64,000 bases of DNA, taken from contig ML133471.1 in assembly GCA_003864495.1 (NCBI GenBank), forward strand, positions 3,098,257 through 3,162,256, read 5' to 3'. This document shows, in pieces, positions 23,401-35,763 of this stretch. How positions within the stretch are numbered: position 1 is the first letter of the stretch; each line of letters opens with the position of its first letter. This DNA comes from Nemopilema nomurai. Lineage: Eukaryota > Cnidaria > Scyphozoa > Rhizostomeae > Rhizostomatidae. A model generated the notes under the pieces. It searched no databases. It was not told where the DNA came from and saw nothing but the letters and a program-made list of their open reading frames with translations. Both the position numbers and the translations under genes were made by a program.

Positions 23401-26400
23401 GAAAGCCGTTGTTGGTTATAACGTTTTGCCTTGGAGGTGCTACAGGATTTGCGTTCATCGATAGTTCAGCAGTTGAATGATTATTTATTTGTTCCAGTGA
23501 TGCTTTGACATACCTTGTTTTCATGCATAACATCAATCTTAAAAATTCATGGATTGCGCATTTGTTCTTCCATATAGGTAGAATCAGATTTAATAAATAG
23601 AATTTTTCAAGGTTGACACCCTTACCTAACAGATTTTCATGTTATAGATATCATAGAAATTAATAATAGATGTTATAGAAATTACAAAATCCTGAAAATT
23701 TGAGTATCTAACTCACAACGGCTCTTGATTTATGCATTTTTTCGGCTTAACGTAATTCATGTTTCGCGACATAAATCGCTTTCAGAAGATTTTCGAATTA
23801 ATTATCTTTTAGATTTACAAATTTTCAAAGTTTCAAAAACCGCATGAAAATACTGTATGGGCAAATTTGTAGACCTAATGCACTTTTCAAACTGAAAATT
23901 AAACAAGAAACTGTAAAATCAAAATGGCCAATTAATGTCGCGAATCATGATCTCTAATTCTGGTAAAAGTTTCAGAAAAATCTGCGAGATAAGGGTGTCA
24001 TGGTCTGGATGATTTGACATGCAGTCACCTGCATTTGGTCGTAAATCTTGTTCATATCTTTGGTAGTGACGTCAACACAGACAAATAACAGTTGAGATGA
24101 GGCTTCAATGTGCCCAGGATGTCTAATCTTTCTGTGTTCCCAATGCCCATAGGCTAGATAAAAGTATTATCATATTTTATTATAGACAGCTGCATGGTCT
24201 TGAAAATTTGTTCGCTGACTTTGACCTTTAATCCTTAATAAATACTACACGGGAACGTTTACACGGGAACGGATCTGCCTCTATCTGTCCTTCTTGGTCT
24301 AGTATCTTGTCGTGGCCCTTGTCGGCGAAGCGCTCCCCCCTACTGGCTTCCTCTCTATTAAACGAGTATTTCCAGACTGAGCAAAGCATTCCTATCAAAT
24401 TGCATTAAAACTGAAATCTTATTCAACGAGTATTCTTGTATGCCTTTAGGCCCCGATGACGACCTCTTTTTTATCCATACGTCCTTTATCTCTTCCTGCA
24501 GTTTAGCCCAGCGAGTACAGTTTAAATAGGTACTGACGTATGTATACATGGGTCACCAAGGCAAACCCAGCTCCGGTACCGTAACGTGTGCCTAATTCTT
24601 CCTAATCTTCTTTCTGCCACAGTAATAGATGTCTGTTAATTTGCCTAATGAGCTTTTTATCTCTCAGGGTGCGATATGTGTCAGGAAATTCGGTTTGGAG
24701 ATTGTCCTGCTCATGGGCCTCTTCACGTCGTTCGGCCGTCGATAACGCTTCCAGGAAGCCAAAAGTCTTACGCTATTTCAACTTTTCCTGATGAAGTTGG
24801 CCTCTGCGTGTCTAGCCTCCCTCTGGCAGGATTCGGCGTGTTTGCTAGGCATTTCATTCCCCTTGGGACTTGGATTGGGCCTTACGAAGGAAGAAAAATA
24901 TCCGTCGAAGAAGGCCTAAGCAGACCACAGCAACAGAATTTCATGTGGGAGGTAGGTTGTTGTTGATGTTGTTCTTTTCTTAAGCACGGCATGGGAACAC
25001 ATCTTGAGATGCGCCTTCGCAACGTCTTTTCTCATTATTCCAATATCTTTAGAGGCTTTGAACTTTGTTGATTTGTGGTTATTTCATTATTATCTACTGC
25101 GTTACCAGTAAGTTATATGGGGCTGCTGCTTTTTCTTACTTTTCAAAAAAAATTGATCACCCTAAAGCTGTGACTAGCACTTCCATATAATAGTTTTCTT
25201 AATCTTGATGTTTTATTGTCCTAATGTGTGCGTCGGTTGGGGGCAAACTTGAACTCGAATGCATTAACTTTTTTGGCGAAGTTACCCCTTTTTCTTTTCT
25301 TTTTCATTTTTATCTAAAGAACATCAAAAGTGTACATGTGATGTTTTCTGAAGTACTATTATTTTTTAAGTTTGAGAAGCGAAAGATGTGTTCATTATTC
25401 TGTCATTTTGAGTCATTGTGTACCGATGATTGTTTAGAAGCCATAAAACGTGATACACCATTATGATGGATGTATTATTTTGGAAATGAAAATTTCTTTC
25501 CATAGGTTTGTGCCGTTGTTTAATTGTACCTTTAACATAAAAGATTAGTGCTTAAACATTGTTTTTTAATCTGCAAACATTCAAATGTAATGTTTATAGT
25601 ATGATAGTGAAAATCGTATTAAGGGGGTCCTTTTAAATTTTTAGATGAATGTTTAGACACTTGTCTCAATTAGAAATGTTGAGCTTGTTTAAAATTACAA
25701 CTTTCATATTTGTGCTTTGAATGTTGATATTTCGATTAAACGTCTTCTAATTTCTTGATCAATCATAGATCTACGAAAATGGTCGTCTCTGCTCCTTTTT
25801 GGATGCCAGTGACGAAAATGTCTCCAGTTGGATGCGTTTCATACAATGTGCCAGGCACAAGGGCGAGCAGAATCTGTACGTTTTTCAGTATTATGGAAGC
25901 ATATACTACCGGGCATTTAAGGACATTCCTGTCGGCTCTGAACTGATGGTTTGGTACGATGAAAAATACCCGCATTTTTTTGGACTACCATTGGAGATTC
26001 GAGACATGTCCAGTTGCTCCGTTGAAAGTAAGTTGTTGCAGTTGCCATCTCAATCTGGTTTTCAAACGTCCTTGAACTTTTCGCATTCTTTGTTGTAACT
26101 AGCGTCTTCCAGCATAGTAAGCCCCAACAATTTTCCGCATTTTGTGGCGTCATCCCGTCGCTTGGCATGCAAATACTGCTTTTCAAAAGCGCATACAACT
26201 TTCTATACGTCTTTGCTGTTTCTTAGTGTTTTACGAGCCATTTCGAAATCAACCGTCGTCACCAAGTCCTCTACCTTCAGGTGTTATTGATACAAATGTC
26301 TATTGCTATTATGATGTTGATTGCTTTGATAATAACCGACCGGTCTTCAATCAAGGCATCCAAGCGCCCGTCGAAGTTGCAATCAAACTGGCGGAAGTGG

Positions 26401-27197
26401 ACCCGGCCAAAGCGGCAAGCACGAGCACCCCCGTCATCCGGCAGCCCGCAACCATTCCGCCGAAGCCGTTCACCGAACAATTTAGGGGCATCCCACAAGT
26501 GTCCCCACAACCCCTTTCTATTCATAGCCAAGTCCAACCATCGACAACTAAAAGTGGCCCCCCTGTCCACCCCCCGCTGCTCAGTCAAGCGCCGAGCTTA
26601 CACGTGTACGACTCCCGGCTGACGCCTGCTGCGGTCGCATCGACGTACGTGGAAAACCGCTTGCCGCACCCGCACGATAACCGATATCAGGCCCAAATTC
26701 CGATGACAATGCCGCACGGATCCACTGCGTACTTGCACCCGTCGAGCGCCACGCAGACTGTGAGACCGTCGGCCAGTTCCAGCCAAAGCTTTGTCTCAAA
26801 ACCGAGTGTTCTCCCGCCGACTTCCGCGATGTCACGCGATTATCACGAGGATAAACCGCAGCAAGCGGGCTGGGATGCGTGGAAATGTACCAACTGTGGA
26901 AAAGTTTTTGTCGACAAACTGCAATTTCAGGGTCATTCATGTGGCCCTGAGGCTCAAAGACAGTACAGCTTTGATAGGGCTCCACCGCAAGGCACCGACG
27001 TGCACGCAGAGAACCCCGAGAAACCGTACAAATGCGGGGTTTGTTCGAAATCTTTCAACTCATCAGTGAATCTAAGTAACCATATGAAAGTTCACGGAGC
27101 CGAGAAACTTTTTGAATGTCAGAATTGCGGTAAAACGTTCGCCCATGCTGCGATGTTAACGCGGCACAAGAAGACACCAGGGGAGTGTTCGAAATAG
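20329..27197 (+). CDS. PRDM14-like PR/SET zinc-finger protein (5' incomplete)
   Basis: Five exons join in phase: 20329-20490, 22067-22130, 24668-24951, 25769-26027 and 26227-27197, giving 579 residues; more N-terminal sequence is probably missing. In order the product has: YHFTARDLDRCLYG near residues 37-50, resembling the PRDM14 pre-SET motif; a zinc knuckle C-x2-C-x7-C-x2-H at residues 77-91, as in PRDM7/9; a PR/SET domain (about 115-250) with GTWIGPYEG, MWEIYENG, SSWMRFIQCARHKGEQNL and ELMVWYDEKY; a Pro/Ser/Gln-rich linker; and three C2H2-like fingers (about 475-579). Finger 2 is a regular C-x2-C-x12-H-x3-H; fingers 1 and 3 end in Cys. PRDM proteins are nuclear DNA-binding regulators, some with histone methyltransferase activity. 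Catalytic competence here is unknown. PRDM6 and PRDM9 are the alternative affinities. Mammalian PRDM14 has more fingers. Confidence 0.85.
20491..22066 (+). other. PRDM gene intron 1
   Basis: AT-rich intron with GT..AG ends, containing an AAT/ATA microsatellite near 21660-21830. No other feature recognised. Confidence 0.5.
22067..22130 (+). CDS. PRDM14-like gene, small linker exon
   Basis: 64 nt, acceptor ttttcgtag, donor AAAAT|GTAGGC, phase 0 in and phase 1 out. It encodes VVHIEAKTNDGSVEDKSKPA and links the pre-SET motif to the knuckle exon. Support comes from phase continuity on both sides. Confidence 0.6.
22131..24667 (+). other. PRDM gene intron 2
   Basis: 2.5-kb AT-rich intron; short ORFs only, no repeat family recognised. 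Confidence 0.5.
24668..24951 (+). CDS. PRDM14-like gene, zinc-knuckle and N-terminal SET exon
   Basis: 284 nt, acceptor tatctctcag, donor GGGAG|GTAGGT, phase 1 in and phase 0 out. It encodes the knuckle CDMCQEIRFGDCPAH (spacing identical to PRDM9) and the first half of the SET domain with VGLCVSSLPLAGFGVF and GTWIGPYEGRKIS. Confidence 0.85.
24952..25768 (+). other. PRDM gene intron 3
   Basis: 0.8-kb AT-rich intron that splits the SET domain between MWE and IYENG. Nothing else seen. Confidence 0.55.
25769..26027 (+). CDS. PRDM14-like gene, C-terminal SET exon
   Basis: 259 nt, acceptor gatcaatcatag, donor GAAA|GTAAGT, phase 0 in and phase 1 out. It encodes IYENGRLCSFLDASDENVSS, WMRFIQCARHKGEQNL and QYYGSIYYRAFKDIPVGSEL, ending with MVWYDEKYPHFFGLP, the core SET signatures. 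Confidence 0.9.
26227..27197 (+). CDS. PRDM14-like gene, last exon with three zinc fingers
   Basis: The acceptor at 26226 (tttgctgtttcttag) has the better pyrimidine tract. An alternative at 26280 (ctaccttcag) keeps the same phase and would remove 18 residues. A long Pro/Ser/Thr/Gln-rich linker (codons from about 26400 to 26860) is noticeably GC-richer than the flanks. Fingers follow at about 26886 (CTNCGKVF), 27030 (CGVCSKSF) and 27117 (CQNCGKTF). TAG at 27195-27197. Confidence 0.9.
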
Positions 27198-30100
27198 TGG
27201 TCTCGCTCTCAAACTACACTAGTCCCATGCCGCCGCCTCGTTTTCACATTCGAGCTCTCACGACTTGGGATCTCCATCTTGTTGTCTGTGCGGCCAGTTG
27301 TATTTGACCTGTTCGATGGTGTAAAGCTTGCGAATGCGTTGGGTTCATTCGTCAAGTTTCAACAAAGTCATGCTGGCCCTCGACGAAAATTCTTCAATGA
27401 GGGTTAGACAGCATGTAAGTGATTTCTGATTTGCGTAGACTGACCGAGGTCACAGCGTCCACCCACTGCGAGGCAGCTATGTGATTAGAAGACATGCAAC
27501 CACAGCAAATATGCCAAAATCATTACCATGGCTACCTTTGCACACTAAACGCCCTGGATGCGTGAATTCGAACGTCCATTCGATACGCTTCCCAGGTTCC
27601 TTGGTCATTGTGCTGCGTCGCGACTTCTTTGGCACTGAGAACACCGAGGCCGGAATGTACCGACGTGCTGGAGAAAACTGGTTGATGGATGACCTCTCAT
27701 GACATGACATCGGTCGCAAGCTACATTTGAGTTGATGATTGTAACTAAAGCTACTTGTTTTCGTAGGCATACTTGATCTCTTGGCAGTGTATTGGTTGGC
27801 AGTACAATAGAGATGTTGACGTCATAGCAATCAATATGGCAGCCCAGCCCGGCTGTCAGCCCACTCGCGTACACCCTTAGGGATAGTGATTGACAAAGCA
27901 TCGTTGTTTAGCCGGCAACGATGTGGCTTGGACTGATCCCTTCTAGTGTTTTACCAAGACTATTGTCCCATGTATTAGTACCAATGTCACAAACAGGCGG
28001 CCCTTGTCTAATACAGGTTGTGTGTCTCATTAGCCGCTGTTAAGTGTGGTGAAGCTTTTTGTTTCTCGTGCGTTTAACGTCGACAATCATCGTTCAGTGT
28101 TCATCTATGTTATCAGATTAATATCCACTAGCTGTCTACCCTTGCAGTGATTTAAAGACCTTGAATACGATTTCTCGCTACAGTGACTGTATAACCACGA
28201 GTGTCTGCTAGATCCATCTTGAGTTGTTTGGTCAGCATGGCAACCTCATATGGAGTAACCGGATTGGTTTCGAAAGTAACCTTCAGCCACAATTATACGA
28301 TTGTGCGCAATTTGTCGACGCGTTCCCCCGGGTGGTTCTCGTGGGGGCCATTTGTATTCAGAGGTCTATTGTGTTCCGCGCATTTCTTACATGTTTTGTA
28401 CCTCGTATTCGGTCAATATGCGTCGTTTCTATTTGTGATTCGTGATGTAGACTTTTCTAGATGAATGGCTTTTCTATTGTTGGTTTTTGATTCGTTTGAC
28501 TTTGGCCTCGTGTCATCAGTTGGTCATGACTCCCTGTACCATCAGTTTGCTGCTCTGTGTATCTCTAAAAAACCAACCACTTCTATCTAAGGGACACGGA
28601 TTATATGGATTATGGACCTCATAACTGGTAGAATTTGTTATTCGCCGACATTTGTACCCAAATTGCAAAATGTCACTCCAACGTATCCCTGTCAGAGGCG
28701 TTTTGTTGAATTCCCTTTCCTTGTTCGCAACTGATGGCAGCCTGAGTTTCAACAGCTATCGTAATGCTAATTATTGTATATTGTGATGCCCTTTTGGTAT
28801 AGTAGTTTGTTATGAAGTTTTGTACAGATTTTTATTTAGTTTTATATAGTTTTGTATACAGTAGACACATTCAGTGGGAAGGTGTTAAAGAGAGTCATCT
28901 ACTAGTCGACGTTTTCGCTTTTTGCTTTCTGCTTTCACCTACTATAAAATATAATTTTAATTCACTTTTCGAGGGAGGGTAATAATGGCAAATGGCGTAG
29001 TCCGTGGCTCCGCGTTTTCAAATCTGGCTGATCTTCAGACAACTGTATGTTTCTATCAAATAAGTGAGCTCAAATACCCAAACACCTATGAAATTCGTCT
29101 ATGAAATTCTCAAGTGGGCTATAATTAGAAGTAAAAGGCAAAAATATTAGACACGAAAATTCGGGTGAAGTTCCGTAAAGCTTTAAGCGCGGCTTTGAGC
29201 AGGGAGTAGGCAAACTTGTGCGAGGTGAATGCAGAGAAATTATCCTCCTGTTCTAATGGCGGGAAACGAGAACGAGGCTTCAGTCAGCCCTGCTACGAGG
29301 GACCTTACGAGCCCATTCGGATGTTGATGAACCCTAGCATAGATCGAAAAGGGATGGCTAAAGGAACAATACGCAAGTTTTAAAACTCTTTGCGAGGCAA
29401 ATGCAGAGTTTCAATAACAACATTTTTGAGTTCATGTGTTGATTTTTGTTAGTTTTCTCTGTGATTACTGCAAGGGAGGTTCCCATGAAACTCGTGCTGA
29501 AGTGATGTCCTCCTCTTAGCTTCTTTTTTGAAGATGTGAAATAAGAAAATAATAAAATAATTGTCATATTTGATTAAAGAGAAGGTGATAATTAATGAAA
29601 AGATAGGCAAACTAAAGACATGCCAAAAGACAGACCTATTAAATAAGGGGCAAAACGAATGCTCTAAATAACTCAAAAATGTGGTGTTTTGAATGTGGCT
29701 CTTGCTTGCTTTTCCGTGTGGGTCCCTTCATTAGCCCATAGGCCCGTTAAGACATGGTGCGTGTCTAGAATGCATTGCCTGGTGCTACGCATGGTGTTTT
29801 GTAAAAATGATAATTGTTTTGCATTTTCTCGATCTTGAAAGTTCAAAGCTTTCTTAGAAACCCTTTAACGTTGAGAAAACTGAGAAGAACGTGGCGTGCA
29901 AATTGAAATTTGCGGAAATTTATTATGCTGAAACAAGAGGGCAGCTATCTTAACTTCAGTTTATCACAAATCAGTAAATTGCAAAGACGCAGCTGTTTCT
30001 GTAAGACCTTTGTGAAAGTTTGACCACAAATCACGACCCTTTGAGTTAATTAGGTTTAACTCAGTAAGTATTGAACAAAGGAGAGATGCTATCTCTCTGA

Positions 30101-31160
30101 ATGCAGAAAGCTTGTGAAAGACGGTATTTGCCTATAAATAAACATTGCGAGGCTTATTGAGTTATTTGCTTGCAATAAAGTACGGAATAAAACTTCTCTA
30201 ATTTTATCAAGGTACATGAAGGTTTTTGGGAAATTTTCACTATTTGAAATAAAGTAACCGTGTTAAACCTTCAGGATAAAATCTTGTTTTTATTTAAAAC
30301 CTTGGAAGAAATGATAAAGATGATGCAAGTAGATCTATACCAGTTTCTTGATTTATACTTTGCTTAAACGTCGAATAAGGCTACAGTTGGCACTACATCA
30401 TCTTCTAGTTTTTCTACCCGGCTGAGCTTGTCTTCAAAGTGGCTTTAATCAAATCAAATGTTTACATCTTCGTGTTACTTAAATTATTGTTTATTATGCT
30501 AACCAAGCTTGTGTGCTCCTCAAAACATCAACTCGAGCCGCCAAGTGCCAGCAATTTGCATTTGAATGTAGGGAAAGGGGCACAATAGTTGGTGGTAAGA
30601 AAAGATTTAGCACGTGTTATTCTAGGGTTTCTCTCACAAATCACACAAATGAATTACAGAATATCTTACTTCATTTTTATACTCTTTCTATTTTTTCTAC
30701 TATGACTTGAAAAGTATTTTGCCTTATAAAAAGTGGAGTCATTCCCCACGAGGGGCAAATCACTCCAAAAAAATCTCGTACACCTTTTATGAAAATCCTA
30801 TTGTTTTATTGAAAAGTCCCTGGAAATCCTATTGTTTTCGTGAAAATCCCTTATGCTATTTGCAAGAGTGAATTGCTCCTCGATTCCCCCACCGGCTCCC
30901 TGCCTCGTTGTTGTATAACTCAATGTCGTTTATAGACCTTCATAATTGTCTAAACGCCTTTTTGTAAAGGTAACGATGGTAATCACAGAGCATCCGACGA
31001 CGTAGCCGAAGGGATGGCCACATTTACCTGGCCATCCCTCGTATGTGGCATTTACCTGGTCTTGAATTTCAAATATTCTTTACATATAGGACATGTATGT
31101 AGCCTTTAGAGAAAGAGCATTTGAAAATAGAAACTTTATTGATAATTTCTTTACTTTCAG
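27198..31160. other. 3' flank of the PRDM gene and intergenic DNA
   Basis: The first part is presumably 3' untranslated sequence. AATAAA-type hexamers are evident only far downstream (about 30136 and 30176), so the transcript end is uncertain. No further domain-bearing ORF was found. Confidence 0.35.
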
Positions 31161-31465
31161 CTTGAGCACACAAGATATACTAATAGAACAGTTGTTGACC
31201 ATCTCCTAGAAGACATGGCCCTATTGGTCCGCATTTTATACGACAGTGCCAATAAATTTTTAGAATATGAAAAAGAATTAGGCCATTACATTTGGCAGTC
31301 GTCATGGACGTGGAAGAAAGGATAGATATCACGCTAAAGTGACCAGCATAACGACCATTATCATCACTTTAATGGGATGGAATCTTGTCATTCCATTATT
31401 TTCGATGATATTTCTGACGACTGAAGAAGCGAGGCATATGGCAGGCTGCGGGCAGATACCGAAAG
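31161..31465 (+). pseudogene. Exon-like segment with a frameshift, unknown product
   Basis: A good acceptor (ttctttactttcag, ending 31160) opens a frame of 54 codons reading DHLLEDMALLVRILYDSANK and FLEYEKELGHYIWQS, stopping at TAG 31323-31325. A different frame then continues without stop (KDRYHAKVTSITTIII, TLMGWNLVIPLFSMIFLTTE) to a donor at 31466 (GAAAG|GTTAGT). The second part includes a hydrophobic, membrane-type stretch. The layout of amphipathic helix, short HxAK motif and hydrophobic hairpin loosely recalls apolipoprotein-L-like proteins, but this is weak. One indel would join the halves, so it is either a pseudogene or a sequence error. Confidence 0.3.
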
Positions 31466-32813
31466 GTTAGTATATCTTGATTCAACAGGTTGCAGCATAT
31501 TTTAGGTTCAAAAAGTCAAGTTTGTTTGTCGTGTTATTATGTGAATCAAGGAGAAGATCGTATGAATTTATGGAGGTTGAGATTCGATCTTTAAAGGCGG
31601 CTGCGCGTTGTTCATAAACAGATATAATCAACACGGTCGCCCGGTTGTGGTCCAGTTTCATTGATTTCTTCGCGGTTGTAAGCCCGTGTCTAAAACCGTG
31701 ATTTTTAGAGGGTAATGAACTAGACTGAAGTTTATTTGGGATGAGGGGCCCATTGTGATTTATTAGCATTTTATTATTCAAACAACATATTTCCCGTCCA
31801 AATGAGAATGTTGGCATTTTAATAGCATAGTTGTTATTACAGTTATAGCACAATTTCATTACAGCTAGAAGCAACAAGCTAGCTCGAAGCACAGCAAATA
31901 CTCATAATAAGTTGGGTCATAAAAAATATTGTCTACTCCTCCTCACCCCCCCCCCCCCCCCAAATTATCCTCGGACTGTACCTCAAGGAGAGTCCATCAT
32001 CCAGTTTTCATGTGGTTTTAATTGAAGTAGATGATTAAGATTTTGTGGTCTGCCAGGTAATAATGGACAGTCGCAAGTTTTATCAGAAGTATACAGTTTC
32101 CAAGTTATTCTATAATATGTGATTAAATGAACTTGATATCACAACACTGAACCTTGACCATACCACACCATCTCATGCTTTGGGTCAACTTCAGATATGG
32201 ATTAGAATAAAAATTTTAGCCCCAAACAATCATGCAATCATGCCAATGAAACAGCTGAAATTTCCATAAGTTTATGTGTTGTGTTGGAATAAATTTACAT
32301 TTCATTGGAAATCATACACTAATCACTCAATTTATCTTTGCTGAATATGCCCCAAAGTTTGGGTATGCCTCAACTTTATCATCTTGGCATCTAAGCCATA
32401 TACAGCTTGAAAAAATGTTATGTAAAATCTGAAACCAGGCCCTGGATAAAAGGAAAGGGCTTTTCACAGGATGTTTTGTAATCAACTCATAATTTATTTA
32501 ACCAACAGGAATCATCCAAGCATGTAGCAAAATATACTATATTTGTGATGCTATATTTACCTCTACCACACCTACCATTGAACCTTGATCTCTTGTAAAT
32601 CTAGCTATGACACTTCTTTTGTCTTTTGGCATCCATTTTAGCTTTTCACCTGAGTTTCCTTTATTCAATCACCAACAAAATACTATGATTACAATCTTCT
32701 TCTATTGATAATCATAAACATATTTTGATCTTCTTTGTCAGACTGTCAGTTTACTTTTGTGTTGTGAAGGCTCATTTGATGCTATTCCTCAACTTTTTTG
32801 TAAAAACATTGTA
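31466..32813. other. AT-rich DNA with a poly(C) tract
   Basis: A run of about 16 C lies near 31947-31962. The rest is AT-rich with no gene recognised. Confidence 0.4.
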
Positions 32814-32968
32814 GTTGAAAGGCCTTACATTCATATTTGATTGTCCAATGTTTCTTTCATGCCTGTTGAAAGGCCTTACATTCATATTTGATTGTCCAAT
32901 GTTTTCTTTCATGCCTGTTGAAAGGCCTTACATTCATATTTGATTGTCCAATGTTTCTTTCATGCCTG
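32814..32968 (+). repeat. 51/52-bp tandem repeat, three units
   Basis: Units start gttgaaaggccttacattca at 32814, 32865 and 32917. They are almost identical, differing by one T in the second, which implies recent expansion. Confidence 0.9.
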
Positions 32969-33885
32969 TTTAGATAATGCTTTGATCATCCATATCATGA
33001 CTGCACCAGGGGAAAGTTCCCCAAACATGTTTTAATTAGCTTGCTTAACTTCCTTTCTGGAGTCATTATAACATATAACAAGGTATTTTAAATTGAAGGG
33101 ATAAAATTTACCAAGGTTGAATATGTTGACATTATAATTCATGGTAATGCAGCAAATGAGCAACAGGGAATATTTATGCCAAATCAATGGATCCTGAAAA
33201 AGCTCTGAATAAAATTGTAGATAGTTTGATACTCTGATAATGACATAATACCCATTTAAAATGGTATTCTGATCATTCCTTTCACAATTTGAAATTTCTT
33301 CTCTTATCGTTTCATAAGCATTTTATTGGATCAGATTGATCAGATAATGTAATGTCTTTTGCTGTTCTACTACTTACTATTTCTACTACTATTAGGACTA
33401 CAACTAAGATATCATACTAAGTTAATACTCACAACACATTCCACAATTCCACACCATGCCAGTTTTTTCTCTTTCAGTTCAGATAATCTATTCAGTGTTT
33501 TGATTTCTTTGGAGAGATCCAGTTTAACTCCATTAGTGTCCAAACCAAATTTTTGCTATTCTAAAGTTTCAAAAAGCTTTCTGATTTCTTTCAAAAGAAG
33601 TATTTTTTATCAGTCAAAATGTAGTTAACAGATTTTCCCTAGCGCTTAAAACCATATATGTAGGGATTCTCTAAAAAGATGAAGGGCCATATCAAAAGTG
33701 CCCCTTTGGCTCCCTGGTCCCTATGTCACTGCTAGGAACCTTTTTGGCTGCCAGGAAGAGTTAAATATTAACTATCCAAGTTTATTCAATGTTCCTCTCC
33801 AGTGCTACTGCAAGGTGCTCCAATGATTTCGAAATATTTTGTTCAACATATTACAACTACCACTCCTCGTTCCACTATGGAATTG
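32969..33885. other. AT-rich intergenic DNA
   Basis: No gene or repeat family recognised; an ORF at 33359-33628 is low-complexity and hydrophobic without support. Confidence 0.4.
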
Positions 33886-34028
33886 CAAGTGTCATTTCAC
33901 AGTGGACCTCGCTTTGGCTACGGTCTGTCGGTAGTTGTTTCAAATCCATGAATCGTATCATCACAAGGGCGGAGCTCTGTTTGATTGGCTGTAGGGCATT
34001 CTGTTTTGGTCGTGGCAAAACGCTGGTT
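33886..34028 (+). other. Candidate 5' untranslated first exon of the C2HC gene
   Basis: A GC-richer stretch ends at a perfect donor (GGTTG|GTAAGT at 34029). Joined to the acceptor at 35581 it would place a short upstream ORF (MNRIITRAELCLIG) out of frame with the main ATG. The link is inferred from position and splice signals only. Confidence 0.3.
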
Positions 34029-35582
34029 GGTAAGTCAGTTTATCGCCTCAGCAAATGTACATCTGAAGTAACAACAGTTTTACAGCTATTGCTGTAGTCT
34101 GATTTCGAGATTGTATTTTTTCCAGCTGTAGTCTTTATTTTCACCCTGATTCAGCACCATATTTTGTCGTAAAAACATTGTTTGATGTGATTGGTAGTTG
34201 CTGCTTACAAAAGCGCTTGGAAGGAAGCACGGTTTGCTAGTGTAGCTTTGGATTGTCAAAGTTCTCTGTTTTTTGGTGGGATGCATTTGCAATCAAGTTT
34301 TCGGATCGTTTCTCTTGTACATAGGAAGTTCGTGTAAACTAAAATAGGCTGATAGCATTGATTGGCGTAGGCTTTGCTGTATATTACAACGAACATTAGC
34401 GTGTAATTGTATTTAAGTAGCTCTACATGCTTGTTTCTGTATTATCATTAAAGCATGTTCCACAGAGGGCTGTCATAAAACCTGTGCCGCACATACGTTG
34501 TGTAACCTTGAACCCAATCGAGAATTAGGCTTGTCAAAGTCCATTCACGGTGGGTCAGGTTAGAACAGGCTTGTGTTTCATCAGTCTATATTTGACGTAA
34601 ATCCATTGTTAAGGCCGCTTGGTTCATGTCTCGATAAAGTATCCTTTTTGTAATTGTTTTGTCGCTTGGGTGCCCTATCCATTTCTAATATAGATTCCAT
34701 AATTAGAACTAAAATTCCCACGAAAAGACACACTCGTACTATGCATGCTTTAATCTGCAAATCATGATTTGCCAGCAAACATAATACTACGACAAATTTG
34801 TTTTCCCTCAGCTTTTCTTTCCTGACTGATGTCTGTGCAATCTTTTCAGTTGCAGATATCTTTATCCTCTCGTTATCAATTTATGTATTGGTCTGTTAGT
34901 TCAAAGGATTTTCTAAAGGATATTTTGACTTATGAAGACTTGAAGAAAGAATATTCGAATACTGTCTTCAATATGTCGTGTAAGATCCTTGTGGCTAGCC
35001 CATACCATTCATTAGTAGGGAAAACATATTTCAAATCAATTCTCTGTCCCTTTTTATTTTGTTTTTTGCTGGTTTCGTCCCCTCCCTGTTACAATATGAC
35101 GATTCCTACTCAATTGCCACGACACGGTCCCTCCGCTGGTAGAATCGTATGACACCCAAGGACTAGCGACACCTTTGCCTCTGAATGTCGATTTGAAGGT
35201 GACCTTCCATTGAAATGGATGTGGTTCTTGTTCGCTTGGTAATCGCATTGGATGGCGGGATGTAAGACCTTCCATCTTCTCTCTCACCAGATGCTTTCTT
35301 ACGACGGATAAGCTTGCCAGTTGAGTTGTCGTTTTTAACTTGATGTCAATGACTGTTTTGTGATTTGCAGTTGAGAAGATTTTCGTGTCATTGATTGCCA
35401 ATTCCTCATTTACAATAACTTTTAGATCAGACCTCTTAAGAGCCAGTTGAATAGGGGATCAGTTATTATGTTTTCAGTTATACATATTCTATACGATTTA
35501 ATCTGGAAGTTTTCCTTCCCAGCTCCGTATGAGTCAACTGGATCTCTGTGTTTATCCCTAGAGTGCCGCTGATTCCTGCAGT

Positions 35583-35763
35583 ATGGAGTCTACGCTGCAG
35601 TCGAAATGCTTCATCTGCTGCCAAAGTTTCGACGCTAAGTTGCTTGCCGAGCACGAGCGCCATTGCCTCACACAACTGCAAGAAGGCATCAATAGTATAA
35701 CGAAGGAAGTTGACAGTCTGTTGGACTTTGAAGGCGATTCAACCATCTCGGCCACATCTTCTG
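35583..35763 (+). CDS. C2HC gene, first coding exon with finger 1
   Basis: MESTLQSK followed by finger 1 (CFICCQSFDAKLLAEHERHC) and an acidic tail. Donor TTCTG|GTAAGT, phase 1. Confidence 0.85.
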
